Positions 18,445 through 28,266 are shown, counted from the first letter of the stretch. The stretch is DNA of 64,000 nt from Humidesulfovibrio sp. (GCF_031082295.1 NZ_JAVHLD010000011.1:1-64000), one strand, 5' to 3'. Numbers and translations: made by a program. The notes: a model not told the origin generated them from the letters alone.

Positions 18445-20082
18445 CTATTCCTCGTGCATGCTCGCTGCCAGGGCGGCGATCTCCTCACGGATGACGCGGG
18501 CCGCCTCGCGCGGGACGGCGCGTTCAATCTCGGTGCGCACGTCGCGGTCAATCTGGATCTGGCGGTCTTCCACAAGGGCCAGACGCTCCTTCAACTCGGT
18601 TGCGGACTTCTCGCTGTCCTGGGCGCGCTGGCGCAGGCTCTCTTCAAGCTGCGCGCGCAGGTCGGACAGTTCGCGGCGCAGGGAGTGGGCCTCGTCGTGG
18701 GAGGCCTGCAAGCGCTGCTCCATGGCGGCCAGGGCCTGGTCCTTCTCGGCCAGCTGCCCCTCCAGGCGCACGACGGCGACGCTGCCGCCCATGACCTGGG
18801 TGGCCAGAGCCGCCAGCTTCTCCTGCAACTCCTGCAAGGCGGCGGCCGGGATGGCCTGTACGGGCTCGGCCGACTCAGGCTCAGCAGAAACAGGCTCAGC
18901 CGGTGCGGTGGCCGCGACGGACGCCGCCACTGCGGCGGTTCCGATGCTCACATCGCCGAGAGACAGTCCGTCGAGCAGGCCGCCCTGCGGCTCCTCGTCG
19001 GCTGCGGCGGCGTCAGCAGGACCGTCGGCGATCTGGCCCAGCAGCTCCGCCGGGTCGAGCGATTGTTCAGGCGTGGGCTCTTCCGCCGGGGCCTCCAGGC
19101 CCTCCATCATGCCCCCCTCCAGCAACCCGTCGCCCATCAGGTCGCTGATGTCGAGATCGCCGGAGTCCAGGTTCAGATCGGCGGCCTCGGCCGGGGCTGC
19201 GTCGAGGCTGTCCTCGGCGAGAGAGAGGTTCATGTCTCCGCCCATGTCTTCGGCGAGCATCTCCTCGGCCACGAGGGTCGGGGCAGCGGCAGGCTCGGGC
19301 TCCGGGTCGGAAAGGTCGGGCAGGGAAATATCAAGGTCGGGCAACTCCGGGGCCGAAGCGGGCTCGGGCTCGGACAAAAGCTCGACAACGGGCGCGTCCT
19401 CGACGAGGTCGCCCAGGGAAAGCTCCAGCAGCTCGTCCGTCGTCTCCGCCATGGGCTGGTCCAGGGGAGGGCGCGCGCTCGCCGCGGGCACATTCAACGA
19501 CTCCAGCAGATCGCTCATGTCGGTGTCGTCATGGGGGGCGAGTTGCTGGACTTGCGGCTCAGGCTCCTTCGTCTCGCCCAGGCCGGAGATGAGGTCGTCC
19601 AGGGCGGCTGTGTCGATGTTGCCATCCTTGCCGCCAGCGGTCTCGTCCGGAGGGGTGATGTCCAGCTCGCCGCCAGCTGCGAAGGCGCCAAGGTCAAGCA
19701 CGTCTTCGTCGCCGGAAGCATCTGCGGCGGAGGCGGAAAAAGCGCTGAGATCGAGGACGTCGTCCTCGGCAGCGGGGGCTGGCTCGGCTGCAAAATCGCC
19801 GAGGTCAAGGATATCGTCCGGGCCTGTGGCGGGGGCGGGGGTGGGCGCCGAGGCAGACGCGGGCTCGGCCACAAGGTCATCAAGCACGAGGATGTCCTCC
19901 TCGACGGCGGCGCCGACGACGGGGGACTTCACCTCAGGTTCGGTCAGGTCCTCGGCAAAGAGGGCCTCCAGCTCCTTTTCGAAATCGCTCTCAGGCGTCG
20001 AGGCCTTGGCCTTTTTAGGCTCAAGACCAAGTCCGACCAGGTCGAGGATGTCGTCTTCAGGAGAGGGGGGAGTCGGCGTCAT
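18445..20082 (-). CDS. Acidic, low-complexity protein with repeated D-[IV]-L-D-L motifs and C-terminal coiled coil
   Basis: A 545-residue protein of unknown function. Residues 1 to about 410 are acidic, rich in A, E, D, P and L, and look disordered. They contain a recurring short motif: D-D-I-L-D-L at 10-15, E-D-I-L-V-L at 62-67, D-D-I-L-D-L at 89-94, D-D-V-L-D-L at 107-112 and D-E-D-V-L-D-L at 125-131, several followed by x-x-F, plus degenerate copies such as D-D-L-I-S-G-L. Residues 415-535 form a charged coiled coil (A-L-Q-E-L-Q-E-K-L-A; L-R-R-E-L-S-D-L-R-A-Q-L-E). There is no signal peptide. The start has GGAGGAG three bases upstream. It sits between cytochrome c3 and the ubiE unit, with terminators on both sides. 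A scaffold or polar-localisation role is a guess. Confidence 0.85.
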   Translation of the reverse strand: MTPTPPSPEDDILDLVGLGLEPKKAKASTPESDFEKELEALFAEDLTEPEVKSPVVGAAVEEDILVLDDLVAEPASASAPTPAPATGPDDILDLGDFAAEPAPAAEDDVLDLSAFSASAADASGDEDVLDLGAFAAGGELDITPPDETAGGKDGNIDTAALDDLISGLGETKEPEPQVQQLAPHDDTDMSDLLESLNVPAASARPPLDQPMAETTDELLELSLGDLVEDAPVVELLSEPEPASAPELPDLDISLPDLSDPEPEPAAAPTLVAEEMLAEDMGGDMNLSLAEDSLDAAPAEAADLNLDSGDLDISDLMGDGLLEGGMMEGLEAPAEEPTPEQSLDPAELLGQIADGPADAAAADEEPQGGLLDGLSLGDVSIGTAAVAASVAATAPAEPVSAEPESAEPVQAIPAAALQELQEKLAALATQVMGGSVAVVRLEGQLAEKDQALAAMEQRLQASHDEAHSLRRELSDLRAQLEESLRQRAQDSEKSATELKERLALVEDRQIQIDRDVRTEIERAVPREAARVIREEIAALAASMHEE

Positions 20083-20108
20083 GGTCTCCTCCTCCGCAGG
20101 GAATCGTT

Positions 20109-20137
20109 AAAAAAGGGGGCCGCTTTCGCAGCCCCCT
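20109..20137 (-). terminator. Terminator after cytochrome c3
   Basis: Minus-strand stem AGGGGGC/GCCCCC (20131-20137 with 20115-20120), ten-base loop, followed by six Ts (20109-20114). It lies 17 bases after the cytochrome c3 stop and 26 bases before the acidic protein start. Confidence 0.88.
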
Positions 20138-20154
20138 GAATGAGCATCAGTCAA

Positions 20155-20541
20155 TTACTTCACGTGGCACTTGGGGCAAGCGGTGGGGATGTTGGGGCTC
20201 TTGTCCTTGGCGGCCTTGTGGCAGCCCAGGCAGCTCTTGGCGTTGTTGCCGTGGAACGCGGCGTAGTAGGATTCCTTGCCGGTCTTGGCGGCGTAGTCAC
20301 CGTGGCAGCCCTTGCTGTCGCACTTGGCGAACTCGTTGGCGCCGGCCTTCTTGTGGTGGCAGTCAGCGCACTTGGCAGACTTGTGGGTGCCGTGGTTGAA
20401 CTTCACGGCAGCCTGCTTGGCGCCGGCGGGCGGCTTCATGGCCAGACCATCAGCCGGGGCCTTCGGGGCGGCATACAGGGGCAGCGCCAGGGCAACGGCC
20501 AGGGCGGCAACCATCAGGGTCATAAAGAGAGAACGTTTCAT
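20155..20541 (-). CDS. Tetraheme cytochrome c3
   Basis: A 128-residue class III cytochrome c, the periplasmic electron acceptor of hydrogenases in Desulfovibrio. A signal peptide spans about 1-25 (M-K-R-S start, L-Y-A-A end). The four haem sites are CADCH, a CxxxxCH site (CDSKGCH), CLGCH and CPKCH; in the well-known Hildenborough protein the fourth site has four residues between the cysteines, so the fourth site here is the shorter form. Axial histidines appear in F-N-H-G-T-H and A-A-F-H-G. The ATG at 20541 has GAGGAG just upstream. It is probably transcribed alone, ending at the terminator at 20109-20137. The natural partner is the hydrogenase at 57-60 kb. Confidence 0.95.
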   Translation of the reverse strand: MKRSLFMTLMVAALAVALALPLYAAPKAPADGLAMKPPAGAKQAAVKFNHGTHKSAKCADCHHKKAGANEFAKCDSKGCHGDYAAKTGKESYYAAFHGNNAKSCLGCHKAAKDKSPNIPTACPKCHVK

Positions 20542-20557
20542 GCTCCTCAATCCTCCT

Positions 20558-20571
20558 TTCACGTACGTGAA
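20558..20571. promoter_or_regulatory. Perfect palindrome upstream of cytochrome c3
   Basis: TTCACGTACGTGAA is a perfect 14-base palindrome 17 bases before the cytochrome c3 ATG, next to the ribosome site. It could be an operator or a 5' UTR hairpin. No regulator is identified. Confidence 0.5.
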
Positions 20572-20701
20572 CACTTCGTTATCCTCTGCCTATCAAACCG
20601 GTCCCGCTATTCGCAGGAACCTATCAAAGACGAACAAAAGCCAGATACCCCCAAACAGCGCTTCCTGGCAAGGGAGGCGGCACACTTTTCCGGGATTTTT
20701 T

Positions 20702-21496
20702 TCACGAACCTACGGGAACATCCTTTCCCGAAAGCCCGTATTTCCCGGCATAACCGCGCGGCGTAAGCATGCGCGGACCAGAGGCTGCGGCAACGAACCT
20801 CGTCGCGCTGTTGCCGACGACCAGGATGCTTTGCATGTCCACATCCTCCGGCTCAAGGCCGCCCAGGCTGGTGGCGATGACCTCCTGCCCGGGCCTGAAG
20901 GCGCGCTTCACCAATCCCACCGGCGTGCCCCCGGACCGATGCGCCGCGATGGCCGCCAACGCCTTCGGCAGGTGGTCCTTGCGCCGTGTGGAGCGCGGGT
21001 TGTAGAGCACGATGACGAAGTCGGCCCCGGCCGCCGCGGCCACGCGGCGCTCGATGACCTCCCAGGGGGTCAGCAGGTCGCTTAAGCTGATCACGGCGAA
21101 GTCGTGCATGAGCGGAGCGCCAAGGAGCGCCGCCGCCGCGCACAAAGCCGGAATGCCCGGCACCACCTCGACCTCCAGTTCCCGCGCCAGGTTCCGCGCC
21201 TCCACCAGCTCGAGCACCAGCCCGGCCATGGCGTACACGCCCGCGTCGCCGCTTGAGACCACCACCGTCTCGACCCCGGAGCACGCCAGATCGATGGCCG
21301 CATTGCAGCGCTCCACCTCTCCGGTCATGCCTGTGGACAAGACCTGGCGCCCGGCCAGGACTTCCGGCTCCACAAGCTCGATGTAGCCCTTGTAGCCCAC
21401 GATGGCCTGCGCGCGCAGGAGCGCCGCCTTTGCCAGGGGGGGCAGAAGGGCCGCGTCGCCCGGCCCGAGACCAACCACTGTGATGCGTCTGTCCAC
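20702..21496 (-). CDS. cobJ: Precorrin-3B C17-methyltransferase
   Basis: A 264-residue SAM-dependent methyltransferase (CobJ/CbiH) that methylates C-17 with ring contraction. Motifs include V-V-G-L-G-P-G-D near the start, G-Y-K-G-Y-I, S-S-G-D-A-G-V-Y-A-M-A-G and Y-N-P-R-S. The GTG start at 21496 abuts the TGA of cbiG, so the two are coupled. It is the last gene of the cbi run. The C-terminal 25 residues extend slightly past the usual family end. Confidence 0.94.
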   Translation of the reverse strand: MDRRITVVGLGPGDAALLPPLAKAALLRAQAIVGYKGYIELVEPEVLAGRQVLSTGMTGEVERCNAAIDLACSGVETVVVSSGDAGVYAMAGLVLELVEARNLARELEVEVVPGIPALCAAAALLGAPLMHDFAVISLSDLLTPWEVIERRVAAAAGADFVIVLYNPRSTRRKDHLPKALAAIAAHRSGGTPVGLVKRAFRPGQEVIATSLGGLEPEDVDMQSILVVGNSATRFVAAASGPRMLTPRGYAGKYGLSGKDVPVGS

Positions 21497-22528
21497 TCAA
21501 TCTCCCTTGCGCCTTTTGAGCGCCACCGCGCAGGTGACGCGCCCGGTCTTGGACTTTGGCGAGATCAGCTCCCCCCCGCCCGAGAGCAGCAGGGCCGCAG
21601 CCTCGCTCACGCTGCCTGTGCCGGTACGGCGCTTGACCGTCTCGGACTGCCCGGCGGACGCAACCGCCGCCAAGTCCTCCAATTCATGGAATACAACTTC
21701 CGGACCAAGGGCCGCAGCCGCGGCGCAAAGCCCCGGATCATCTCGCTTTAAGATCGCCGTGCCGACCTGCGCCACACTCTGCGGACATAGGCCCTGCTGC
21801 GCAAACACGGTCGCAATGTGCGCAAGGATTTCACTTTCGGGCACATTTTTGCGGCTGCCCAGCCCCAGGCACAGGCAGCGCGGATACGCCCGGAAGGCGG
21901 CCGGGAACTCCCCGCCCGCACGCCAGTGGCACCATATCCCGGGCGCCTCGGCGTCCCAGTCAGCGGAATCGGTGGGCACAAGCAGCCCTCCGAAGTCCTC
22001 ACCGTCGAACAGCCGCCCCTCGGGATCGAACACCTGCACGGTGCGGCCTTCCAGCAGCGCCGCGCTCACGGTCCTTGCCGCGGCCAGGTTCGCCAGCGCC
22101 ATGCCGCGCGCCCGGGCCAGCTCGTCCACTGCGGGCAGGCCCGAAACGTCGGTGCCGGTGGTGATGACGGCGGTGGCTCCGGTGAGCTCGGCCAGTTCGC
22201 GCGCCAGCTCGTTGGCGCCGCCGATGTGGCCGGACACGAGGCTGATGGCGAAGCGGCCCGCGTGGTCCATGACCGCCACGGCGGGATCTTGGGCCTTCCC
22301 GCGCAGGTGCGGCGCGATGGCGCGCACGGCGATGCCCGCCGCGCCAATGAACACATGGCGCCGGTAGCGGGAAAAGGTCTCGGCCACAAGGTCGTGGATG
22401 CTGGCGAAGGGCCGCGCGCCCGGCCCGGCAAGGCGCTGGGGGGCGTACACATCCGCGCAAAGCCGGGCGGCATGGCGCAGGGCCAGGGCCAGGCCCTGGG
22501 CGCTGAAGGCGTAGAGGGCCGTGCTCAC
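21497..22528 (-). CDS. cbiG: Cobalt-precorrin-5A hydrolase
   Basis: A 343-residue CbiG that opens the delta-lactone of cobalt-precorrin-5A with loss of acetaldehyde. Visible are F-I-G-A-A-G-I-A-V-R-A-I-A-P, S-G-H-I-G-G-A-N-E-L and the C-terminal domain with L-G-L-G-S-R-K-N-V-P (family C-G-x-G-C-R-R-G region). The start is GTG at 22528, overlapping the stop of cbiET by four bases. The presence of cbiG with cbiD and cbiK shows the anaerobic, early cobalt-insertion pathway. Confidence 0.92.
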   Translation of the reverse strand: MSTALYAFSAQGLALALRHAARLCADVYAPQRLAGPGARPFASIHDLVAETFSRYRRHVFIGAAGIAVRAIAPHLRGKAQDPAVAVMDHAGRFAISLVSGHIGGANELARELAELTGATAVITTGTDVSGLPAVDELARARGMALANLAAARTVSAALLEGRTVQVFDPEGRLFDGEDFGGLLVPTDSADWDAEAPGIWCHWRAGGEFPAAFRAYPRCLCLGLGSRKNVPESEILAHIATVFAQQGLCPQSVAQVGTAILKRDDPGLCAAAAALGPEVVFHELEDLAAVASAGQSETVKRRTGTGSVSEAAALLLSGGGELISPKSKTGRVTCAVALKRRKGD

Positions 22529-23757
22529 CCCTTGTCAGCCCAGATGATGAAGACGGGGTTCTGGGCGCGCAGGCGCAGGTCCCCGGCCAGGCGGTCGGCG
22601 GTGGAGGCCTGGATCTGGGTGATGCCGAAGTTCCAGTTCTGAGCCTGGAAGTAGTCCTTCACGCGCATGAGGGTGTCGAGCAGGATGGCGTGGATGACCA
22701 GCCGCCCGCCGGGCTTGAGGCGCAGGCAGGCATGGGCCAGGGCGCGGGTGTTCTGTCCCAGCCCGCCGCCGATGAACACGCGGTCCGGGTCCGGCAGGTC
22801 GGTCAGGCAGTCGGGCATCTCGCCCTGCACGGTGTCCACCAGCCAGGCCCCGATGCGCCGCACGTTCTCGCGGATCATGGCCGCGCGGCGAGACTCCCGC
22901 TCCACGGCGAAGATGCGCCCCTCGTGCGCCAGGTGCGAGGCCTCGATGGCCACGGAGCCGCAGCCCGCGCCCAGGTCCCAGACCACGGAATCGGGCATGA
23001 CGCCGAGCATGGCCAGGCCGGTGGCCCTGGCGGCCTGCTTGGTGATGAGCCCCTTCTCGTGCAGGTAGTAATGGTCGGGGATGCCCAGCATGAGGGGAAT
23101 CTCCGGGGGGGCGGTGCGCTCCACCAGCACCAGGTTGAGGTCGGCGAAGGGCAGGTCCCAGGCCTCCTCCAGGCGCAGGCGCCGGGCGGTCTCGTTGGGC
23201 GCTCCCAGGTTCTCCAGCACGATGAGCTGGGCGTCCACCACGCCGCGCTCCAAGAGCGCCTGGGCGATGACGGAGGGGGAGTTCTCGGGGTCCGTGAACA
23301 CGGCCAGGCGCTCGAAACGCGCCAGGGACGCGAAAAGCGGGTTGAAATCGGTGCGGCCATGCAGGGAGACCACGCGCACCTCGTGCCAGGGCAGGCCCAC
23401 ACGGGCCGCGGCCATCTGCAGGGTGCAGAGGTTGGGGTGCACGTGCACGCGCTCCGCCCCCAGGTGCTCGATGAGCCGCTTGCCCAGGCCGAAGAACAGC
23501 GGATCGCCGTCGGCCAGGACCACCACGGCCTTGCCCGCGTCCAGGTCGCGGCCGATCTCCTCCATGATGGGGGTGAGCGGCCCGGCCACGGGGATGACCT
23601 TCTCCGGGCGGCAGGATCGCGGCGCGGCGTCCAGCAGCCTTCGTCCGGCCACAAGCACCTGGGCGCGGATGAGCAGATCGTCCACTCCGGGCGGCGGGGT
23701 CAGGATGCCTGGCCGCAGGCCTATCACATGCACCGGGTTTTGGCTTTTGTCGAACAT
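22525..23757 (-). CDS. cbiET: Bifunctional precorrin-6Y C5,15-methyltransferase/decarboxylase (CbiE-CbiT)
   Basis: A 410-residue fusion equivalent to CobL. Residues 1-200 are CbiE (V-I-G-L-R-P-G-I-L, A-D-G-D-P-L-F-F-G), methylating C-5. Residues 215-410 are CbiT (V-W-D-L-G-A-G-C-G-S-V-A-I-E-A; F-I-G-G-G-L-G-Q-N), methylating C-15 with decarboxylation. Both SAM motifs look intact. It lies nine bases after cbiD and overlaps cbiG by four, in a tight cobalamin operon. Confidence 0.94.
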   Translation of the reverse strand: MFDKSQNPVHVIGLRPGILTPPPGVDDLLIRAQVLVAGRRLLDAAPRSCRPEKVIPVAGPLTPIMEEIGRDLDAGKAVVVLADGDPLFFGLGKRLIEHLGAERVHVHPNLCTLQMAAARVGLPWHEVRVVSLHGRTDFNPLFASLARFERLAVFTDPENSPSVIAQALLERGVVDAQLIVLENLGAPNETARRLRLEEAWDLPFADLNLVLVERTAPPEIPLMLGIPDHYYLHEKGLITKQAARATGLAMLGVMPDSVVWDLGAGCGSVAIEASHLAHEGRIFAVERESRRAAMIRENVRRIGAWLVDTVQGEMPDCLTDLPDPDRVFIGGGLGQNTRALAHACLRLKPGGRLVIHAILLDTLMRVKDYFQAQNWNFGITQIQASTADRLAGDLRLRAQNPVFIIWADKG

Positions 23758-23766
23758 GGGTCCCCT

Positions 23767-24938
<1,172 letters not shown>

Positions 24939-24942
<4 letters not shown>

Positions 24943-26474
24943 GCGGCGGGCCTCTTGTCCAAAGCCCTCGGCCCGGCGAGGACACGCGCCCCGGCGGCCC
25001 GGGCGATGCTCCGCAGCATGGCCGGGAACAGCACCCCGTGGGCGGGCCACATGGCCCACCAGTAGGCCAGCCCCCAGATTCCGCGCGGCTGGAAGCTTGT
25101 CAGCAGCAGCAGCTCCGTGCCGCCGTCCTTCGGCTCCAGGCGCAGGTCCAGGGTGGCTGCGCCGGGCATTTTCATCTCGGCCAGCAGGAGCAGGCGGCGG
25201 CGGGGCTCCACTGCCAGCACGCGCCAAAAATCCAGGGCGTCGCCCACGGCCGGGGTCGTGGCGGCGCGGCGCCCGCGCGTGAGCCCAGGTCCGCCGAGGA
25301 GCTTGTCCACAAAGCCGCGCACGCGCCAGAGCAGGTTGCCCGCGTACCAGCCGGTGTCGCCGCCGATGCGCTGCACCGTGTCCCAGACCCGCGCAGGGTC
25401 GGCGTCCAGGGTGGCGGCGTAGTCGGCCCGAAACACGGTGCCGCCCGCAAACCCGGCGTCTCCGGCTCTGGTCCACTCCGCAGGGCAGGACGCGGCCTGG
25501 CCCAGCTCCGGGGGGGCGCAGGGGGTGCCGGCGTCGAAGCAGCAGGTCGCCGCGCCACCCTCCCGCGTCTCGGACAGGGCCGTGGCGATGGCCTCCTGGC
25601 AGCCCAGGAGCTTTTGCGGCACCAGTTCCAGGATGCGCTTGTCGTGGCAGACGACCTCGTTCCTCAGGCCCTCGATGAGCGGGCGCACCAGGTGCGCGGG
25701 CACGGGGGTGATGAGGTTGACCCAGAAGGCGGAGAGCCCCGGCGTCAGAAACGGCACCGGGATGATCAGCGGGGCGCGGAGGCCCGCCGCCCTGGCGTAG
25801 CTGCGGAAAAGATCGCCATAGGTGATGACGTCCGGCCCGCCGATGTCCAGCGTCAGGCCGGTGGTGGCGGGATTCTCCAGGCAGCCCAGGAGGTAGCCCA
25901 GCACGTTGGACACGGCGATGGGCTGGCAGCGCGTGCGCACCCAGCGCGGGGTGATCATGAGCGGCAGCCGCTCCACCAGGCTGCGGATGATCTCGAACGA
26001 GGCGCTGCCGGAGCCCAGGATGACCGCCGCGCGCAAAACAGTGGCCGGAACCGCGCCCTCGCCGAGGATGCGTCCGACCTCGGAGCGCGAGCGCAGGTGC
26101 TCGGACAGGCCCGGGGCGTCGTCGCCCAGCCCGCTCAGGTAGATGATGCGCCCCACCCCGGCCTCGGCGGCGGCCTGGGCCATGTTGGTGGCGGCCAGGC
26201 GGTCGGCCTGTGCGAAATCCCCGCCCGCGCCCATGGAATGCACCAGGTAGTAGGCCACCGAGCAGCCCTTCATCGCGGCGACGAGGCTGGCCTTGTCGGT
26301 GACGTCGGCGGGCAGGACGCGCAGGTTCGTGTGCGATCCCCAGGGCCGGGCCTGGAGCTTGCGCGGGCTGCGCGCCGCCGCGTGGACGGTGTACCCGCGC
26401 GAGAGCAGCAGCGGCGCCAGCCGACCGCCCACGTAGCCGGTGGCCCCGGCGATGAACACGGCGTCCTGCGCCAC
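24939..26474 (-). CDS. NmrA-like SDR with C-terminal DUF2867 domain
   Basis: A 511-residue two-domain protein. Residues 1-290 are an atypical short-chain dehydrogenase with the NAD(P) loop G-A-T-G-Y-V-G-G-R-L near residue 10. Residues 340-495 match the DUF2867 (SRPBCC-like) type, with T-V-Q-R-I-G-G-D-T-G-W-Y and a final A-Y-W-W-A-M-W-P. Such fusions are annotated as NmrA-family or DUF2867 proteins; the substrate is unknown. It is joined by a four-base overlap to cbiD, so it is made with the cobalamin enzymes. The start is GTG at 26474, four bases after the preceding stop. Confidence 0.85.
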
Positions 26475-26477
26475 GCG

Positions 26478-26723
26478 CTAGTCCTTTTCCTTGGGCACCC
26501 AGCCAAGGCGCTTCAGGCAGTCGGCCATGGCCGCCTCCCGCGCGTCGCCCTGGGGCTGGGCTCCGATCTTGTCGTCGCAGAACTTCGTGTCGTCCACGAA
26601 GAGCATGTCCTCCTTGCGCGGGTCAGGCTGCCTGGGGTGGGTCCAGGCCTTGGACTTGGGCAGGCAGCCGCCAAGAAGCGTAAGGGCGAGAAAGAGGCAG
26701 GCGAGGCTCGTCTTCAGGCGCAT
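26478..26723 (-). CDS. Small lipoprotein
   Basis: An 81-residue protein with a lipoprotein signal: basic N-terminus (M-R-L-K), a hydrophobic core and the lipobox L-L-G-G-C with C20 as the lipidated residue. The mature part is about 60 residues with two further cysteines (C49, C69 roughly) that could form a disulphide. No family is recognised. It is followed four bases later by the NmrA/DUF2867 gene. Membrane anchoring is expected; its task is unknown. Confidence 0.75.
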   Translation of the reverse strand: MRLKTSLACLFLALTLLGGCLPKSKAWTHPRQPDPRKEDMLFVDDTKFCDDKIGAQPQGDAREAAMADCLKRLGWVPKEKD

Positions 26724-26755
26724 TGAGGTTCCTCCGAAAGTGGTGACGGGAAAGA

Positions 26756-27319
26756 TCAGGGCAGCTCAAGCTCCGCCGCCGGGGCCACCTGGGCGAAGAC
26801 GGCGCCCAGGGCGGCCAGGTAGGCCGTCTGGACATCGGCGGCGGCGGCGGTGCGACCGGCGAACGAGAGGTCGCGGGTGGCGCAGGCGTCGGCCGCCAGG
26901 CGCACGGCGAAGCCAAGGTCAAAGGCCGCGCGCACGGTGGTGTCAACGCACATATGCGTCATCATGCCGCACACGGTCAACCGTGCGGCGGACAAAGCGC
27001 GCAAAAGCTCCAGCAGGTTCGTGTCGCGGAAGGAGCTGGGATAGTGCTTCAGCACCACCGGCTCGCCGGGCAGCGGGGCGACGCAGGGGTGGATGTCCGC
27101 CCCCTTGGTGCCGGGCAAAAAAAACGTCGAGACGGGGCGAACGGATTCGTGCCGCACATGAACGACGGGCAACCCCGCCGCGCGATACCGGGCAAGCGTG
27201 GCGGCGGCGACCTGCCCTGCCGCGTCCGCGCCCACAAGCTCCATGGCTCCGCCGGGAAAATAGTCGTTCTGGATGTCGATGATGACGAGCACGTCGTTCC
27301 GCTCTGGCCGCTTTGGCAT
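26756..27319 (-). CDS. Isochorismatase-family cysteine hydrolase
   Basis: A 187-residue hydrolase of the isochorismatase/nicotinamidase fold. The catalytic triad can be read as D16 (I-I-D-I-Q-N-D-Y-F), a lysine in V-L-K-H-Y-P-S-S-F and the nucleophilic cysteine in M-M-T-H-M-C-V-D-T-T. Its substrate cannot be assigned; members hydrolyse amides or isochorismate. It is the first gene of the run that continues into lipoprotein, NmrA/DUF2867 and cbi genes, with spacers of 32, 3 and no bases. Confidence 0.88.
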   Translation of the reverse strand: MPKRPERNDVLVIIDIQNDYFPGGAMELVGADAAGQVAAATLARYRAAGLPVVHVRHESVRPVSTFFLPGTKGADIHPCVAPLPGEPVVLKHYPSSFRDTNLLELLRALSAARLTVCGMMTHMCVDTTVRAAFDLGFAVRLAADACATRDLSFAGRTAAAADVQTAYLAALGAVFAQVAPAAELELP

Positions 27320-27433
27320 GTCTGCACTCCACTTGCGATTGTCGCGGGCAGCGTGGCCGCGCTCCCAAACACCATAGCAGACTTAAAGCGCCCCGCCAAT
27401 CACCGACTGCGGCGGCAAGGCACCTAATTGATG

Positions 27434-27450
27434 TTGACATTCATTTTCAA
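27434..27450. promoter_or_regulatory. Candidate Fur box
   Basis: TTGACATTCATTTTCAA is a 17-base imperfect palindrome (six of eight pairs match), close to the TGAAAATNATTTTCA type of Fur site described for Desulfovibrio. It lies about 103 bases before the HD-GYP gene and 115 bases before the divergent isochorismatase gene. Confidence 0.5.
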
Positions 27451-27503
27451 TCTATCTTATGAGCCTTTGCGAACGGGGAACAACATCCCCACAGGGGAAT
27501 TTC

Positions 27504-27569
27504 ATGAGCCAGCAGCTGGCCCGAGAGTGGTCGGCGCAGAGGGAGGTTTGCGATGCTGTTATTGACTAG
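27504..27569 (+). CDS. Possible 21-residue leader peptide
   Basis: A short reading frame with a fair ribosome site (AGGGGA, five bases before ATG) that runs past the start codon of the HD-GYP gene and stops 14 bases inside it. It might couple translation of the next gene. It is too short to judge by codon use, so this is only a candidate. Confidence 0.25.
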   Translation: MSQQLAREWSAQREVCDAVID

Positions 27570-28266
27570 CGGCGGCAGCGGCAAAGGGACATGCGCAGGC
27601 ACGGAACCCGGCGGCTGCGCGGGAAAATGCGGCGGGCTGGGCGCTTGCGCCATGAACACCGCGCACCAGCTGGCGGAATCGCTGGGCAGGGCAGTTGACG
27701 CGCGCGACCAGCGGCTGCAGCAACATTCGGAACTGGTGGCCGAGCTCTCCGGCCTGCTGGCAAGAGCCCACGGCCTCACGCCCCGGCAGGCCGAGCTGGT
27801 GCACATGGCCGGACACCTGCACGACATCGGCAAGATCGGCGTGCCCGACGCAGTGCTGCACAAGCCCGGCCCCCTCTCCCCCGAGGAGTGGACGCTGGTG
27901 CGCGAGCACCCGCGCCTGGGGGCCGAGATACTCTGTCCGGTGCGCGTGTTCCGCGGGCCGCACAGCGTATGCGAGATGGTGCACTCGCACCACGAACGGT
28001 TCGACGGCAAGGGATATCCGCGCGGGCTGTGCGGGCGCGACATTCCTCTCGGGGCGCGCATCGTCAGCGTGGCCGACGCCTTCAGCGCCATGACCGAGGA
28101 CAGGCCCTATCGGCGGGGGATGTGCCTGGATGACGCGGTGCGGGAGATCGAGGCCTCCGCGGGGAGCATGTTCGATCCCTGCGTGGTCAAGGATTTCCTG
28201 CGCATCAGGGCTATGTTGCCGGAGCTCATGGCGGGCGGAAGCGGCATGTCCTGCCCGCTGCCCTAG
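27553..28266 (+). CDS. Cys-rich HD-GYP phosphodiesterase
   Basis: A 237-residue HD-GYP domain protein, expected to hydrolyse cyclic di-GMP. The core has H-M-A-G-H-L-H-D-I-G-K-I-G-V-P, H-S-H-H-E-R-F-D-G-K-G-Y-P-R-G-L and V-A-D-A-F-S-A-M-T. The N-terminal 33 residues hold four cysteines in a glycine-rich segment (T-C-A-G; G-G-C-A-G-K-C; G-A-C-A), an unusual addition that could bind metal or a cluster. The ATG at 27553 has GGGAGG six bases upstream. A Fur-box-like site lies upstream, so iron control is possible. Confidence 0.9.
   Translation: MLLLTSGGSGKGTCAGTEPGGCAGKCGGLGACAMNTAHQLAESLGRAVDARDQRLQQHSELVAELSGLLARAHGLTPRQAELVHMAGHLHDIGKIGVPDAVLHKPGPLSPEEWTLVREHPRLGAEILCPVRVFRGPHSVCEMVHSHHERFDGKGYPRGLCGRDIPLGARIVSVADAFSAMTEDRPYRRGMCLDDAVREIEASAGSMFDPCVVKDFLRIRAMLPELMAGGSGMSCPLP

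Noticed and set aside
27320-27552. Cobalamin riboswitch before the cbi run
   Set aside because: No B12-box-like segment is present in the leader on the minus strand.
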